This document shows positions 7,646-15,537 of a DNA stretch of 31,223 bases, piece after piece. This DNA comes from Bacillota bacterium (GTDB lineage: Bacteria > Bacillota > Clostridia > Christensenellales > SZUA-584): the NCBI GenBank assembly GCA_023461435.1, contig JAEYLC010000036.1, positions 1-31,223 of the forward strand. The letters are read 5' to 3'. The position numbers and the translations under genes were made by a program. Under the pieces are notes generated by a model, which did not search any database, had not been told where the DNA came from, and saw nothing but the letters and a program-made list of their open reading frames with translations. How positions within the stretch are numbered: position 1 is the stretch's first letter; each line of letters opens with the position of its first letter.

Positions 7646-8806
7646 GTGTCAAAGTCGATACAGGAGATAAACGAAAAGCTCAAAAAAGGAAAAGCCGTGG
7701 TGTTTACCGCCGAAGAGGCGGTGCAGATGGCCAGGGAACAGGGCGTTGCCGCGTGCGCGAAGAAAATCGACGTGGTGACGGCGGCCACGTTCGGCGCAAT
7801 GTGCTCGTCGGGCGCGGTGCTCAATTTCGGACACAGTGAGCCGCCGATCCGCATGGCGGAGATATCGCTGAACGGCGTAGAGGCGTATGGCGGCCTCGCG
7901 GCGGTGGATACGTTTATCGGCGCGACGCAACCCGGAAAGCACACGGGCATTGAATACGGCGGCGCGCACGTGATTGAAGACCTGATCGCGGGCAAAGAGG
8001 TGGAGCTCATCGCGCGCTCGGGCGGCACCGACTGCTATACGCGCACCGAGATCAAAACAAACATCGCGCTTAAGGACATGAATCAGGCGTATCTGTTTAA
8101 TCCGCGCAACGCGTACCAGAACTATTCGGCGGCGACCAACACAACAAAGACCACAAAACGCACCTATATGGGCACGCTGCTGCCCGGCATGGGCAATGTG
8201 ACCTACACGACGGCGGGTGAGCTCTCGCCGCTTTTGAAAGACCCGAAGCTGCGCACCATCGGCATCGGTTCGCGCATACTGCTGTGCGGAGGCGAAGGGT
8301 TTGTGGTGTTTGAGGGCACACAGGCGGTCAACAAAGCGGCTGAGCTGCCAAATGGCGATATGCACTACGCAGGCTACACGCTTGCGGTGATGGGCGACTT
8401 AAAGGGCATGAACAGCGAATACATCAAGGCGGCCACGTTCGATGGCTACGGCGTGTCGCTCTATGTGGGCATCGGCGTGCCGATCCCCGTGATCGATGAG
8501 GACATGATGGCCGATCTCGCGGTGCCCAACGATAAGCTATATACCTATGTGTACGACTACGGCTGCAGCACGCGCTCGCGCGAGGAATTAAAGCTCGTGA
8601 GCTACGCGGAGCTGCGGTCGGGCCAGATCGAGATCAACGGCAAAAAGATACGGACGGCGCCGCTTTCGAGCCTGCTAAAGGCGCGCAAAATCGCGGGCGA
8701 GCTCAAAGAAAAGCTGCTTAACGGCAGCTTTGAAATGACGCAGCCCGCGGCCAAGCTGCCGTTTCGGGCCGGTCTTAACGCATTGAACATCAAAGAGGAG
8801 AAGTGA
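7646..8806 (+). CDS. Homocysteine biosynthesis protein (COG1900/DUF39)
   Basis: The family is known from methanogens and anaerobes, where a COG1900 protein with a NIL-ferredoxin partner is required to make homocysteine from aspartate semialdehyde by a route without O-acyl-homoserine. I place the start at GTG 7646, five bases after GGGAGG; this gives 386 residues starting MSKSIQEINEKLKKGKAVVF. The conserved N-terminal region EEAVQMAREQGVAACAKKIDVVTAATFGAMCSSGAVLNFGH contains the Cys (MCSSG) thought to carry sulfur in the family. A second conserved Cys lies in GGTDCYTRTEI. The body of the protein matches the family throughout. A RBS for the next gene overlaps its 3' end, and two functionally linked genes follow at once. 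Confidence 0.93.
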   Translation: MSKSIQEINEKLKKGKAVVFTAEEAVQMAREQGVAACAKKIDVVTAATFGAMCSSGAVLNFGHSEPPIRMAEISLNGVEAYGGLAAVDTFIGATQPGKHTGIEYGGAHVIEDLIAGKEVELIARSGGTDCYTRTEIKTNIALKDMNQAYLFNPRNAYQNYSAATNTTKTTKRTYMGTLLPGMGNVTYTTAGELSPLLKDPKLRTIGIGSRILLCGGEGFVVFEGTQAVNKAAELPNGDMHYAGYTLAVMGDLKGMNSEYIKAATFDGYGVSLYVGIGVPIPVIDEDMMADLAVPNDKLYTYVYDYGCSTRSREELKLVSYAELRSGQIEINGKKIRTAPLSSLLKARKIAGELKEKLLNGSFEMTQPAAKLPFRAGLNALNIKEEK

Positions 8807-8807
8807 C

Positions 8808-9227
8808 ATGGAAAACAGCATGAAAATAGGGCTCACGTTTCCGCCCGAAAAGACCGATAAACCCATCGTCACGAATCTCGTGAAATACGGGCTGACATTC
8901 AATATTCTCAGGGCATATATTTCGCCCGGAAAGACGGGCAACATCATACTCGAGATATCGGGCACCGAGGAGAACTTAAGGCAGAGCCTTGATTATTTAG
9001 CGGGCGAGGGCATTGAGGTTAAGGTCTACACCGACAGCGTGATCCGCTACGAGGAAAAGTGCATGCACTGCGGCGCGTGCACATCGGTGTGTCCGTCCGG
9101 TGCGCTCGTGATGAACAAGCAGACCTGGGAGCTTGAGTTTACGATGGACAAATGCCTGCTGTGCGGGCATTGCGTGAGGGCTTGTCCCGCACGCGCGATC
9201 AAAAGCTTTGACGACGCCCTCCTCTGA
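8808..9227 (+). CDS. NIL domain plus 2[4Fe-4S] ferredoxin protein
   Basis: The protein has 139 residues. The N-terminal ~76 residues form a NIL (ACT-like) domain. The C-terminal half has two [4Fe-4S] motifs: Cys85-x2-Cys88-x2-Cys91-x3-Cys95 and Cys116-x2-Cys119-x2-Cys122-x3-Cys126. This is the standard partner of the COG1900 protein and is thought to supply electrons for sulfur reduction in homocysteine formation. ATG 8808 begins one base after the upstream stop, with GAGGAG before it. Its 3' end overlaps the next gene by 20 bases, so the three genes are translationally coupled. No signal peptide; cytosolic. Confidence 0.94.
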   Translation: MENSMKIGLTFPPEKTDKPIVTNLVKYGLTFNILRAYISPGKTGNIILEISGTEENLRQSLDYLAGEGIEVKVYTDSVIRYEEKCMHCGACTSVCPSGALVMNKQTWELEFTMDKCLLCGHCVRACPARAIKSFDDALL

Positions 9228-9966
9228 TACCGGCAAGCCGGACTATTCCAACAGGGACGAATACCGGCGGCTCATATCATCGGGCCTGCCGTGCTTTTAT
9301 GTTCAGCATCTTGAGACGGAGCTCTATATCTGCGCGGACCGGCTTCTTGTTGACGAAGCGGCGGACGCGGTCACACGCTTGCGCGCGCTGCTCGAAAAGT
9401 ATATCGCGGCGAATCCGCTTTTTTTGACGAGCCTTGAGCCTATTTGTCCGGCCAAGGACGCGCCGGAGGCGGTGACGGCAATGTGCCGCGCGGCTCTGGC
9501 CGCGGGCGTCGGGCCGATGGCAGCGGTGGCGGGCGCTTTTTCCGATTATGTCGGGCATGAAATATTAAAACAGTCAAATCAGGTCATCGTCGAAAATGGC
9601 GGCGATATATTCCTCAAGACGGATGAACCCACGACGATCGCGGTGTACGCGGGGAGCAGCCCATTAAGCCTCAAGATCGGCATCGTCATCGATTCCCGGG
9701 AAATGCCGATGTCGGTCTGCACGTCATCAGGCACGGTCGGGCCGTCGCTCAGTTTCGGGAAAGCGGACGCGGCGGTCGTGGTGTCGCCGGACGCGTATCT
9801 TGCGGACGCGTGCGCCACGCGGCTCGGCAATGAGGTGAAAACCGCGGCGGATATTGAAAAAGCGCTGGACCTCATCCTGAGCGTGCAAGGTGTGACCGGC
9901 GCGCTCGCGATCATCGGAGAAACCTGCGGGGCGGCGGGCGATATCCGCCTTGAAACGCTCGTCTGA
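9208..9966 (+). CDS. UPF0280 family protein (COG2122, ApbE-related)
   Basis: The protein has about 252 residues and the typical UPF0280 core: GPMAAVAGAFSDYVG, VIVENGGDIFLK, and a glycine-rich C-terminus (GALAIIGETCGAAGDIRLE). The family is distantly related to ApbE flavin transferases. In methanogens the COG2122 protein is a third component associated with homocysteine/sulfur assimilation, matching its position here. The start is uncertain. TTG 9208 lies inside the upstream ferredoxin gene without a clear ribosome site, which suggests translational coupling. The next in-frame conserved residues begin near DEYRRLISSGLPCFYVQH. Cotranscribed with the two preceding genes. Confidence 0.88.
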   Translation: MTTPSSDTGKPDYSNRDEYRRLISSGLPCFYVQHLETELYICADRLLVDEAADAVTRLRALLEKYIAANPLFLTSLEPICPAKDAPEAVTAMCRAALAAGVGPMAAVAGAFSDYVGHEILKQSNQVIVENGGDIFLKTDEPTTIAVYAGSSPLSLKIGIVIDSREMPMSVCTSSGTVGPSLSFGKADAAVVVSPDAYLADACATRLGNEVKTAADIEKALDLILSVQGVTGALAIIGETCGAAGDIRLETLV

Positions 9967-10034
9967 CAACATATGCTCTATTTCCTTGGTAAGAAAGACT
10001 GGCGGTTGGTGGATCACGTCAAGGAGGTAAGAAT

Positions 10035-10868
10035 ATGAAAAGCATGATGCGCGGACTTGAGAGGCGGCGCAGGCGGCGGACCGCACTCATTATTGTTGCC
10101 ATCGCGGTGCCGGTACTCGCCGCGGGCATATGGCTGCTTTTTTTCAACGGCGGAGACAAGCTTGAAGTGACATATGAACCCGGCGCATTTGCGCCGGCTG
10201 AATCAACTGCGCCGGTCGAATCAATTGAGCCGACGCAAACACCGGCGGAGTCGGTGCTGGGCGTATCCACGGCGGAGCCAACGCCGCAGAGCACTGCGGA
10301 CCAAAGTGACTGGCGGCTATTGCTCGTGAACCCGCAGCACAGTTTGCCCGACGGCTTCGAGGTGAAGCTCACTGAGCTCAAAAACGGACAGGCTGTGGAT
10401 GAACGCTGTTATCCCGATCTTCAGCAGATGATGGACGACTGCCGCGCGGCGGGGTGTCAGCCCTTGATCTGCTCGTCATTCCGGTCGCAGGAAAAGCAGC
10501 AGGAGTTGTTTGACAACAAGGTGAACAAGCTTGTTGAACAGGGGTTGACGAAGGACGAGGCCGCGGCGCAGGCGGCAACCATCATCGCGGTGCCGGGAAC
10601 CAGCGAGCACCAGACGGGGCTGGCGGTCGATGTCGTGGATATAAACAACCAAAATATGGACGAAACTCAGGAGGACACGCCCACTCAACAGTGGATGATG
10701 AACAACAGCTGGCGCTACGGTTTCATTTTCCGTTACCCGGCGGGCAAAACGGAAATCACGGGTATCTCGCATGAGTCGTGGCACTACCGGTATGTGGGCA
10801 AAGAGGCCGCTCAGGTGATTTACGAGCAAAGCCTTTGCCTGGAGGAGTATATTGAACAGCTGCCGTGA
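10035..10868 (+). CDS. Membrane-anchored D,D-carboxypeptidase (VanY/LAS family)
   Basis: This predicted zinc peptidase trims the terminal D-Ala of peptidoglycan stem peptides outside the cell. The protein has 277 residues: a basic N-terminus (RRRRRR), one membrane anchor at about 16-37, a Ser/Thr/Pro/Glu-rich linker (~50-90), then the catalytic domain. Zinc ligands are His192 and Asp199 in SEHQTGLAVD and His250 in HESWHYRY; Glu247 is the probable catalytic base. The conserved SSFRSQEKQ segment is present at 147-154. AAGGAGG sits before ATG 10035. It might instead be an L,D- or D,D-dipeptidase of the same fold; carboxypeptidase is the most likely reading. Confidence 0.9.
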   Translation: MKSMMRGLERRRRRRTALIIVAIAVPVLAAGIWLLFFNGGDKLEVTYEPGAFAPAESTAPVESIEPTQTPAESVLGVSTAEPTPQSTADQSDWRLLLVNPQHSLPDGFEVKLTELKNGQAVDERCYPDLQQMMDDCRAAGCQPLICSSFRSQEKQQELFDNKVNKLVEQGLTKDEAAAQAATIIAVPGTSEHQTGLAVDVVDINNQNMDETQEDTPTQQWMMNNSWRYGFIFRYPAGKTEITGISHESWHYRYVGKEAAQVIYEQSLCLEEYIEQLP

Positions 10869-10933
10869 ATGCCGGGAGACGGACTTAAAAGCCTGCTTGA
10901 CGCTGATTTGGCAGCGGGCGCAAGGCGCCGCCA

Positions 10934-10962
10934 TTGATTTTTTAAGATTTTGGATGTAAAAT
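10934..10962 (+). promoter_or_regulatory. Promoter of tsaC, predicting a ~4-base leader
   Basis: TTGATT (10934-10939) and TAAAAT (10957-10962) are spaced by 17 bases. Transcription would start near 10969, only about four bases before ATG 10973. No Shine-Dalgarno sequence precedes that ATG. Confidence 0.55.
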
Positions 10963-10972
10963 AGACACTCAG

Positions 10973-11998
10973 ATGATATTGGATATACGTGATGAGTATC
11001 ATAATTATATAGAAGAAGCGGCGAAAGCGATTCGCGGCGGTTCTCTTGTCGGCATGCCGACCGAAACGGTATATGGCCTTGGCGCGAATGCGTTTGACGA
11101 GCAGGCTGTGGCGGCTATATTCAAAATGAAGGGGAGGCCGCAGGACAATCCGCTGATTGTGCATGTGGACAGCGTGCCCATGGCGCACGAGCTGGGGGAG
11201 CTTAATGAAAAGGTGCTGGCGCTCGCGTCGGCCTTCTGGCCGGGGCCGCTCACCATGGTGGTGAAGAGCTTAGGGAAAGTGCCCGCTTCGGTGAGCGCCG
11301 GACTCGATACGGTCGGCCTGCGCATGCCCGATTGCGACGCGGCACTGAGCCTGATCTCGGCTTCGGGCGTGCCCATTGCGGCGCCCAGCGCGAACAGATC
11401 CGGCAGCCCGAGCCCCACGACGGCGGCGCATGTCGCGGCAGATTTCGGAGACAGCCTTTTGGTGCTCGATGCGGGTGAGTGCCGCATCGGCCTTGAATCC
11501 ACGGTGATCGACATGACGAGTGACATACCGGTGATATTGCGGCCCGGCGCGGTCACACAGCAGATGATAGAAAGCGTCATCGGCGAGGTGAGTTGCGCGG
11601 CGGCGTTTGAGCCGTTCGACGGTGAGAAGCCCGCGGCTCCGGGCATGAAATACCGCCATTACGCGCCCAAAGCGGATGTCACGGTGGTGGAGGGGCAGAG
11701 CGCGTCGGTGACCGAGGCGATCAAGTATCTTTACGACAAGGATTTGAAAAAGGGCGAAAAACCGCTGGCGCTTGTTTTACGAGAGAACAAAAAATATTAT
11801 GGGCGCCGTGATATCAGGGAAACGGGCAGCATCAGGGACGCGGGAGAGACCGCAAGGAATATCTACGCGCTGCTCCGGAGCGCCGACGACGAAGGGTTCT
11901 CAAAAATTTACTTTGAAGCCGTGCCCAAAATTGGGATAGGATTTGCCGTGATGAACAGGGTTTACAAAGCGGCAGCATATAATATCGTAAAAGTTTAG
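10973..11998 (+). CDS. tsaC: L-threonylcarbamoyladenylate synthase (Sua5 type)
   Basis: The enzyme makes threonylcarbamoyl-AMP from threonine, bicarbonate and ATP for the t6A37 modification of ANN-decoding tRNAs. The 341-residue length marks the long Sua5/YwlC form: a catalytic YrdC domain (~1-205) and a C-terminal Sua5 domain (~215-341). Visible motifs are PTETVYGLG (29-37), KMKGRP (51-56) and SANRSGSPSPT. The start at 10973 agrees with the family N-terminus although there is no ribosome-binding site. It is followed 16 bases later by a YwlE-type phosphatase, the same neighbour pair as ywlC/ywlE in Bacillus subtilis. Confidence 0.95.
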   Translation: MILDIRDEYHNYIEEAAKAIRGGSLVGMPTETVYGLGANAFDEQAVAAIFKMKGRPQDNPLIVHVDSVPMAHELGELNEKVLALASAFWPGPLTMVVKSLGKVPASVSAGLDTVGLRMPDCDAALSLISASGVPIAAPSANRSGSPSPTTAAHVAADFGDSLLVLDAGECRIGLESTVIDMTSDIPVILRPGAVTQQMIESVIGEVSCAAAFEPFDGEKPAAPGMKYRHYAPKADVTVVEGQSASVTEAIKYLYDKDLKKGEKPLALVLRENKKYYGRRDIRETGSIRDAGETARNIYALLRSADDEGFSKIYFEAVPKIGIGFAVMNRVYKAAAYNIVKV

Positions 11999-12014
11999 GA
12001 GGGTTTAAAAATCA

Positions 12015-12497
12015 ATGAACGTTCTTTTTGTGTGTACGGGCAATACATGCAGAAGCCCCATGGCAGAAGAACTGGCGGACGACGCAGTAGGCCGAAGTAC
12101 TCACTTAAAAGATATGTCGTTTCAATCGGCCGGCACGTTTGCCTGTGAGGGAACGCCAGCGTCTCCCGAGGCGATGGAAGTGATGGCCGAGGTTGGATTG
12201 GATATTGAAAGGCACCGCGCGCAGCAGTTTGACAGGGAGCTGGCACAGTGGGCCGATATCATACTCGCGATGGAAGCGAAGCACATAGAAGAGATGGAAG
12301 CGATGGCTCCCGATCAGGAAGACAAGATGCATACGCTGCTGGGGTATGCGCAGGGCATCGACGGTTATCCGGGCGAATCGGGCTATGACATTATGGATCC
12401 TTACAGAGAGCCGGTCGAGGAATACCGCAGCGCGCGGGATCAGATAAAGAAAGCCGTTGAGCAGGCGCTCGCGCGCATGGAAAAAGAAGAAAAATAG
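12015..12497 (+). CDS. ywlE: Protein-arginine phosphatase (YwlE type)
   Basis: This is a low-molecular-weight phosphatase of 160 residues. The P-loop reads CTGNTCRS with nucleophile Cys7 and Arg13, and the general acid lies in DPYREP. Thr at position 11 is the residue that sets phosphoarginine specificity in B. subtilis YwlE, where ordinary tyrosine phosphatases of this fold carry Ile. I therefore infer it reverses McsB-type arginine phosphorylation; no mcsB is in the window. AGGAGGG overlaps the tsaC stop codon, so the two genes are translated from one transcript. A strong terminator follows. Confidence 0.88.
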   Translation: MNVLFVCTGNTCRSPMAEELADDAVGRSTHLKDMSFQSAGTFACEGTPASPEAMEVMAEVGLDIERHRAQQFDRELAQWADIILAMEAKHIEEMEAMAPDQEDKMHTLLGYAQGIDGYPGESGYDIMDPYREPVEEYRSARDQIKKAVEQALARMEKEEK

Positions 12498-12504
12498 CAG
12501 AGAT

Positions 12505-12533
12505 GCGGCGCAGGATTGCGCCGCTTATTTTTT
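12505..12533 (+). terminator. Intrinsic terminator of tsaC-ywlE
   Basis: GCGGCGC (12505-12511) and GCGCCGC (12518-12524) pair around AGGATT, followed by TTATTTTTT. It lies eight bases after the ywlE stop. Confidence 0.9.
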
Positions 12534-12561
12534 AGGGGGCGCGGGCGGCTGATGGCGTGGC

Positions 12562-12590
12562 TGTACATACCAGCCCATGCATAGTATAAT
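12562..12590 (+). promoter_or_regulatory. Promoter of the penicillin-binding protein gene
   Basis: TGTACA (12562-12567) and a perfect TATAAT (12585-12590) are spaced by 17 bases. The transcript would start near 12597, just ahead of the ribosome site GGAGGT. Confidence 0.65.
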
Positions 12591-12610
12591 ACGCCCGTGG
12601 AGGTAACCGC

Positions 12611-14638
12611 ATGCGGAGGATAAAGATACTGGTTTGCGTGCTCGTCATTGCGCTGCTGCTGACGGCATGCTCGGGTGGGCAGGCGGCCGCTTATGATATC
12701 AGCGCCTGGGTGAAAGCGCTGACCGCGATGGATTACGAGGCCATGTGGGCGCAAGTCGATCCCGCGGTGACGATTGACAAAGACGGCTTTATTCAAAAGT
12801 ACGACAATATTTTTTCGGGGCTCGGGGTCAAAGAGGTCACGGTTGACAATTTATCGGGGCCGGACGAAAACGGCCGCTTCACATATACCGCTACCTACAA
12901 AACTGAGGATTACGGCGACTTTACAAGCGACTATACCGCGCAGATGGTCAACACCGCGGAAGGTTGTTTTGTGTTCTGGAATTATTCTTTGATATTCCCG
13001 GATATGGATCAGGGTTCTGCCGTGCGGATAAAAACCGAGAGAGCGGCCCGCGGTGAGATTTTCGCCGCGGACGGTACGCCGCTCGCGCTCAACGCCTTTG
13101 CCGATACGCTTTATATCGATGTCACGAAGGTCAAGGATATCGTTGAGGTGGCCAAGGTGGTCTGCCCGCTCACCGGCATGACGCCGCCCGAGCTCGCGGA
13201 CATACTGTATAAGGCGAAAAAAACAAATCAGGCCATCATGAAACTCGGCGCCTTCTTTTCCACCAGTCTGACGGAAGAACAAAAGCAGAGCATTTTGGCC
13301 GTGCCGGGGCTCGGGATCGACGACAAAATGTACACGCCGATCCGGTATTATCCGCTGGCGGACAGCGCCGCGCATATCGTCGGCTACACAGGGTTTTTAA
13401 ATGCGGAAGATCTGCCCGAGGGCTATGAGGAGTCGGACAGAGTCGGGGTATCGGGGCTCGAGGCCGCGTTTGAAACGCAGCTGCGCGGCAAGAACGGCAA
13501 GACCATATATATAGAAGACAAATGGGGCAAAAACATACGCACGCTTTGGGAAGAGCCGATGGAGGAAGGCCAGGATTTAAGGCTCACGATCAAGCCGGAT
13601 CTGCAGAAAAGAGCGTATGAGGCGCTCAAGAACAATCTTCATCTTGAGGAAGGGCAGTCGGGCGTCGCGATCGTGATGGATGCCGCCACAGGCAGTGTGG
13701 AGGCGATGGCGTCTTTCCCGTCTTATGACGACAATGTGTTCACATTTACCCTCTCAGACGATATGTTCAATTATCTGTTCAAAAACGAAGCGAAGCCGCT
13801 TGTGTGTCTCGCGACGCAAGGGCGGTATCCGCCGGGCAGTGTGATCAAGCCGTTTTCGGCGACGGCGGCGCTCGAAGCGGGTGTCATCACGCCGGACAGC
13901 GAATTTGACGGCACGATTGTGGATGATTTGTGGGAGCCCGAGGATATGAATGTCAGGGTTAAGCGTATCAACGACAACGCGGGCTGGCCCTTAATGCTCC
14001 CGAACGCGCTCAAGTCGTCCGACAATATCTATTTCGCGTGGGCGGCGCTGCATCTGGGTGCCGAGAAGCTGATGGAATATTACGAGCGCATCGGTTTCAA
14101 TCAGGAGATGTCGTTTGACCTGCCCGTTAAAAAATCGAGCGACATAAACACAGGAGCGATGATGACGGACCAGCTGCTGGCTGATATGGGTTACGGACAG
14201 GGACAGCTTGTTATTACACCGCTGCAGATGGCCGCAATGTATACGGCGTTTGCGAACAAAACCGGCAACATCATGCAGCCGGTACTTGTTCGAAATATAT
14301 GCCGCACCGAGGGCACCGACTATGTGACATTGAGTGATAAAGAAGCGGCGGTCTGGATTCAAAGCGCTGTTTCGCAGCAGAGCCTCGATACGCTGACTCC
14401 CATGCTGAAAACGGTTATCGACAGCGGTACGGGCCATGACGCGAAAATCACAGGCGTGCCGATGGCGGGCAAAACGGGGACTGCCGAGATCGGCAACGAC
14501 AAAGCGCGCGAAATATCGTGGTTCGCGTGCTACTGGCTGGAAGGCTATTACGACCGGCTTGTTCTCGTGATGGTAGATGTGGCGGCAGAGAAGGGCCCGG
14601 TGAAATTTGCAATCGCGAAGGAATTGCTCGCACCGTGA
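12611..14638 (+). CDS. MecA-like class B penicillin-binding protein
   Basis: The protein has 675 residues and is a D,D-transpeptidase that cross-links peptidoglycan on the outer face of the membrane. It starts with a lipoprotein-like signal (LLLTACSGG, Cys20). Next comes an NTF2-like MecA_N domain (~25-130), then the PBP dimerisation region (RGEIFAADGTPLALN, VGVSGLEAAFE), then the transpeptidase domain. Active-site motifs are S410-V-I-K413, S470-D-N472 and K621-T-G-T624. The MecA_N extension marks the PBP2a/PBP5-type subclass, some members of which have low beta-lactam affinity; affinity cannot be judged here. GGAGGT precedes ATG 12611. It leads a run of tightly packed genes with unrelated functions. 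Confidence 0.94.
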   Translation: MRRIKILVCVLVIALLLTACSGGQAAAYDISAWVKALTAMDYEAMWAQVDPAVTIDKDGFIQKYDNIFSGLGVKEVTVDNLSGPDENGRFTYTATYKTEDYGDFTSDYTAQMVNTAEGCFVFWNYSLIFPDMDQGSAVRIKTERAARGEIFAADGTPLALNAFADTLYIDVTKVKDIVEVAKVVCPLTGMTPPELADILYKAKKTNQAIMKLGAFFSTSLTEEQKQSILAVPGLGIDDKMYTPIRYYPLADSAAHIVGYTGFLNAEDLPEGYEESDRVGVSGLEAAFETQLRGKNGKTIYIEDKWGKNIRTLWEEPMEEGQDLRLTIKPDLQKRAYEALKNNLHLEEGQSGVAIVMDAATGSVEAMASFPSYDDNVFTFTLSDDMFNYLFKNEAKPLVCLATQGRYPPGSVIKPFSATAALEAGVITPDSEFDGTIVDDLWEPEDMNVRVKRINDNAGWPLMLPNALKSSDNIYFAWAALHLGAEKLMEYYERIGFNQEMSFDLPVKKSSDINTGAMMTDQLLADMGYGQGQLVITPLQMAAMYTAFANKTGNIMQPVLVRNICRTEGTDYVTLSDKEAAVWIQSAVSQQSLDTLTPMLKTVIDSGTGHDAKITGVPMAGKTGTAEIGNDKAREISWFACYWLEGYYDRLVLVMVDVAAEKGPVKFAIAKELLAP

Positions 14639-14661
14639 AATAACGACACAAAGGAGGACGT

Positions 14662-15126
14662 ATGATTACCAGCGCTTTTATTCCGGGAACGGAGGATTTA
14701 ACCGAGCCGTTTGCCGTGCGCAAAGAGGTTTTTGTGAAAGAACAGCATGTCTCGGAGGAGGAGGAATTCGACGAGTATGACGCTTCGGCGCTTCATTTGA
14801 TCGTTTATGTGGATGAACAAACGGCGGCCACGGGACGCATCTGGCATGACGGAAAATCCTTTCGAATCGGCAGGCTTGCCGTATTAAAGCCGTTCCGCGG
14901 ACAGAAGATCGGTGACCTTGCGCTGCGGCTGCTGCTCTACAAGACATTTTCTTCGGGCGCGGACGTGATTGAAATCAGCGCGCAGACATACATCATGCCG
15001 CTGTACCGCAAGTTTGGTTTTAAGGAATACGGAGAAGAATATATGGATGCCGGCATACCGCATATGGCGATGAAGGTGAATAAGGATGAGGTTAAATATC
15101 CGTCGGCCTGCCAAGGACAACATTAA
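14662..15126 (+). CDS. GNAT-family N-acetyltransferase
   Basis: The protein has 154 residues with the GNAT fold. The early FAVRKEVFVKEQHVSEEEEFDEYD segment is typical of the ElaA/YjcF-like branch. The acetyl-CoA-binding segment is IGRLAVLKPFRGQKIGD, and the final strand motif LYRKFGFKEYGEEYMDAGIPHMAM is typical. The acceptor substrate is unknown. AAAGGAGG precedes ATG 14662, 24 bases after the PBP stop. Confidence 0.9.
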   Translation: MITSAFIPGTEDLTEPFAVRKEVFVKEQHVSEEEEFDEYDASALHLIVYVDEQTAATGRIWHDGKSFRIGRLAVLKPFRGQKIGDLALRLLLYKTFSSGADVIEISAQTYIMPLYRKFGFKEYGEEYMDAGIPHMAMKVNKDEVKYPSACQGQH

Positions 15127-15135
15127 GGAGACAAA

Positions 15136-15537
15136 ATGGACATTGACTTAAAGATCGGCACACAGGCGCAGGCCGAAACCGTGGTGGAACCAAAGGACAC
15201 CGCAAAGGCGGTGGGCAGCGGGCTGGCGGAGGTGTTTGCCACGCCCATGATGATCGCGCTGATGGAAAAGGCGGCCTATACGGCGGTGCAGCCGATGCTG
15301 CCTCAGGGCTATTCGAGCGTCGGCATTGGTATCGACGCGTTGCATCTGGCCGCGACGCCCGTGGGTATGAAGGTGAGAGCCAGCGCCTCGCTCGTGGAGG
15401 TGAGCGGCAAAAAGCTTGTTTTTGATATCGAAGCGTTTGATGAAAGAGACAAGATCGGTGAAGCGCGGCATGAACGTTTTGTGGTGGAGGAGAGCCGGTT
15501 TACTCAAAAAGCATACGCAAAGGCCGGCGCGCCATGA
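15136..15537 (+). CDS. Hotdog-fold thioesterase, FlK-like
   Basis: The protein has 133 residues and looks like the single-hotdog thioesterase family that includes fluoroacetyl-CoA thioesterase FlK. Candidate catalytic residues match the FlK triad in order: Thr in VFATPMM, Glu in LMEKAAY, His in DALHLAATP. Fluoroacetate specificity is not implied; most family members in Bacillota probably hydrolyse other acyl-CoAs. AAGGAG precedes ATG 15136. Its last four bases overlap the start of the next gene (ATGA), so the two are coupled. Confidence 0.85.
   Translation: MDIDLKIGTQAQAETVVEPKDTAKAVGSGLAEVFATPMMIALMEKAAYTAVQPMLPQGYSSVGIGIDALHLAATPVGMKVRASASLVEVSGKKLVFDIEAFDERDKIGEARHERFVVEESRFTQKAYAKAGAP

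Noticed and set aside
15136..15537. Fluoroacetate resistance gene
   Set aside because: The FlK-like triad is present, but no fluorometabolite genes are nearby and the family is broad.
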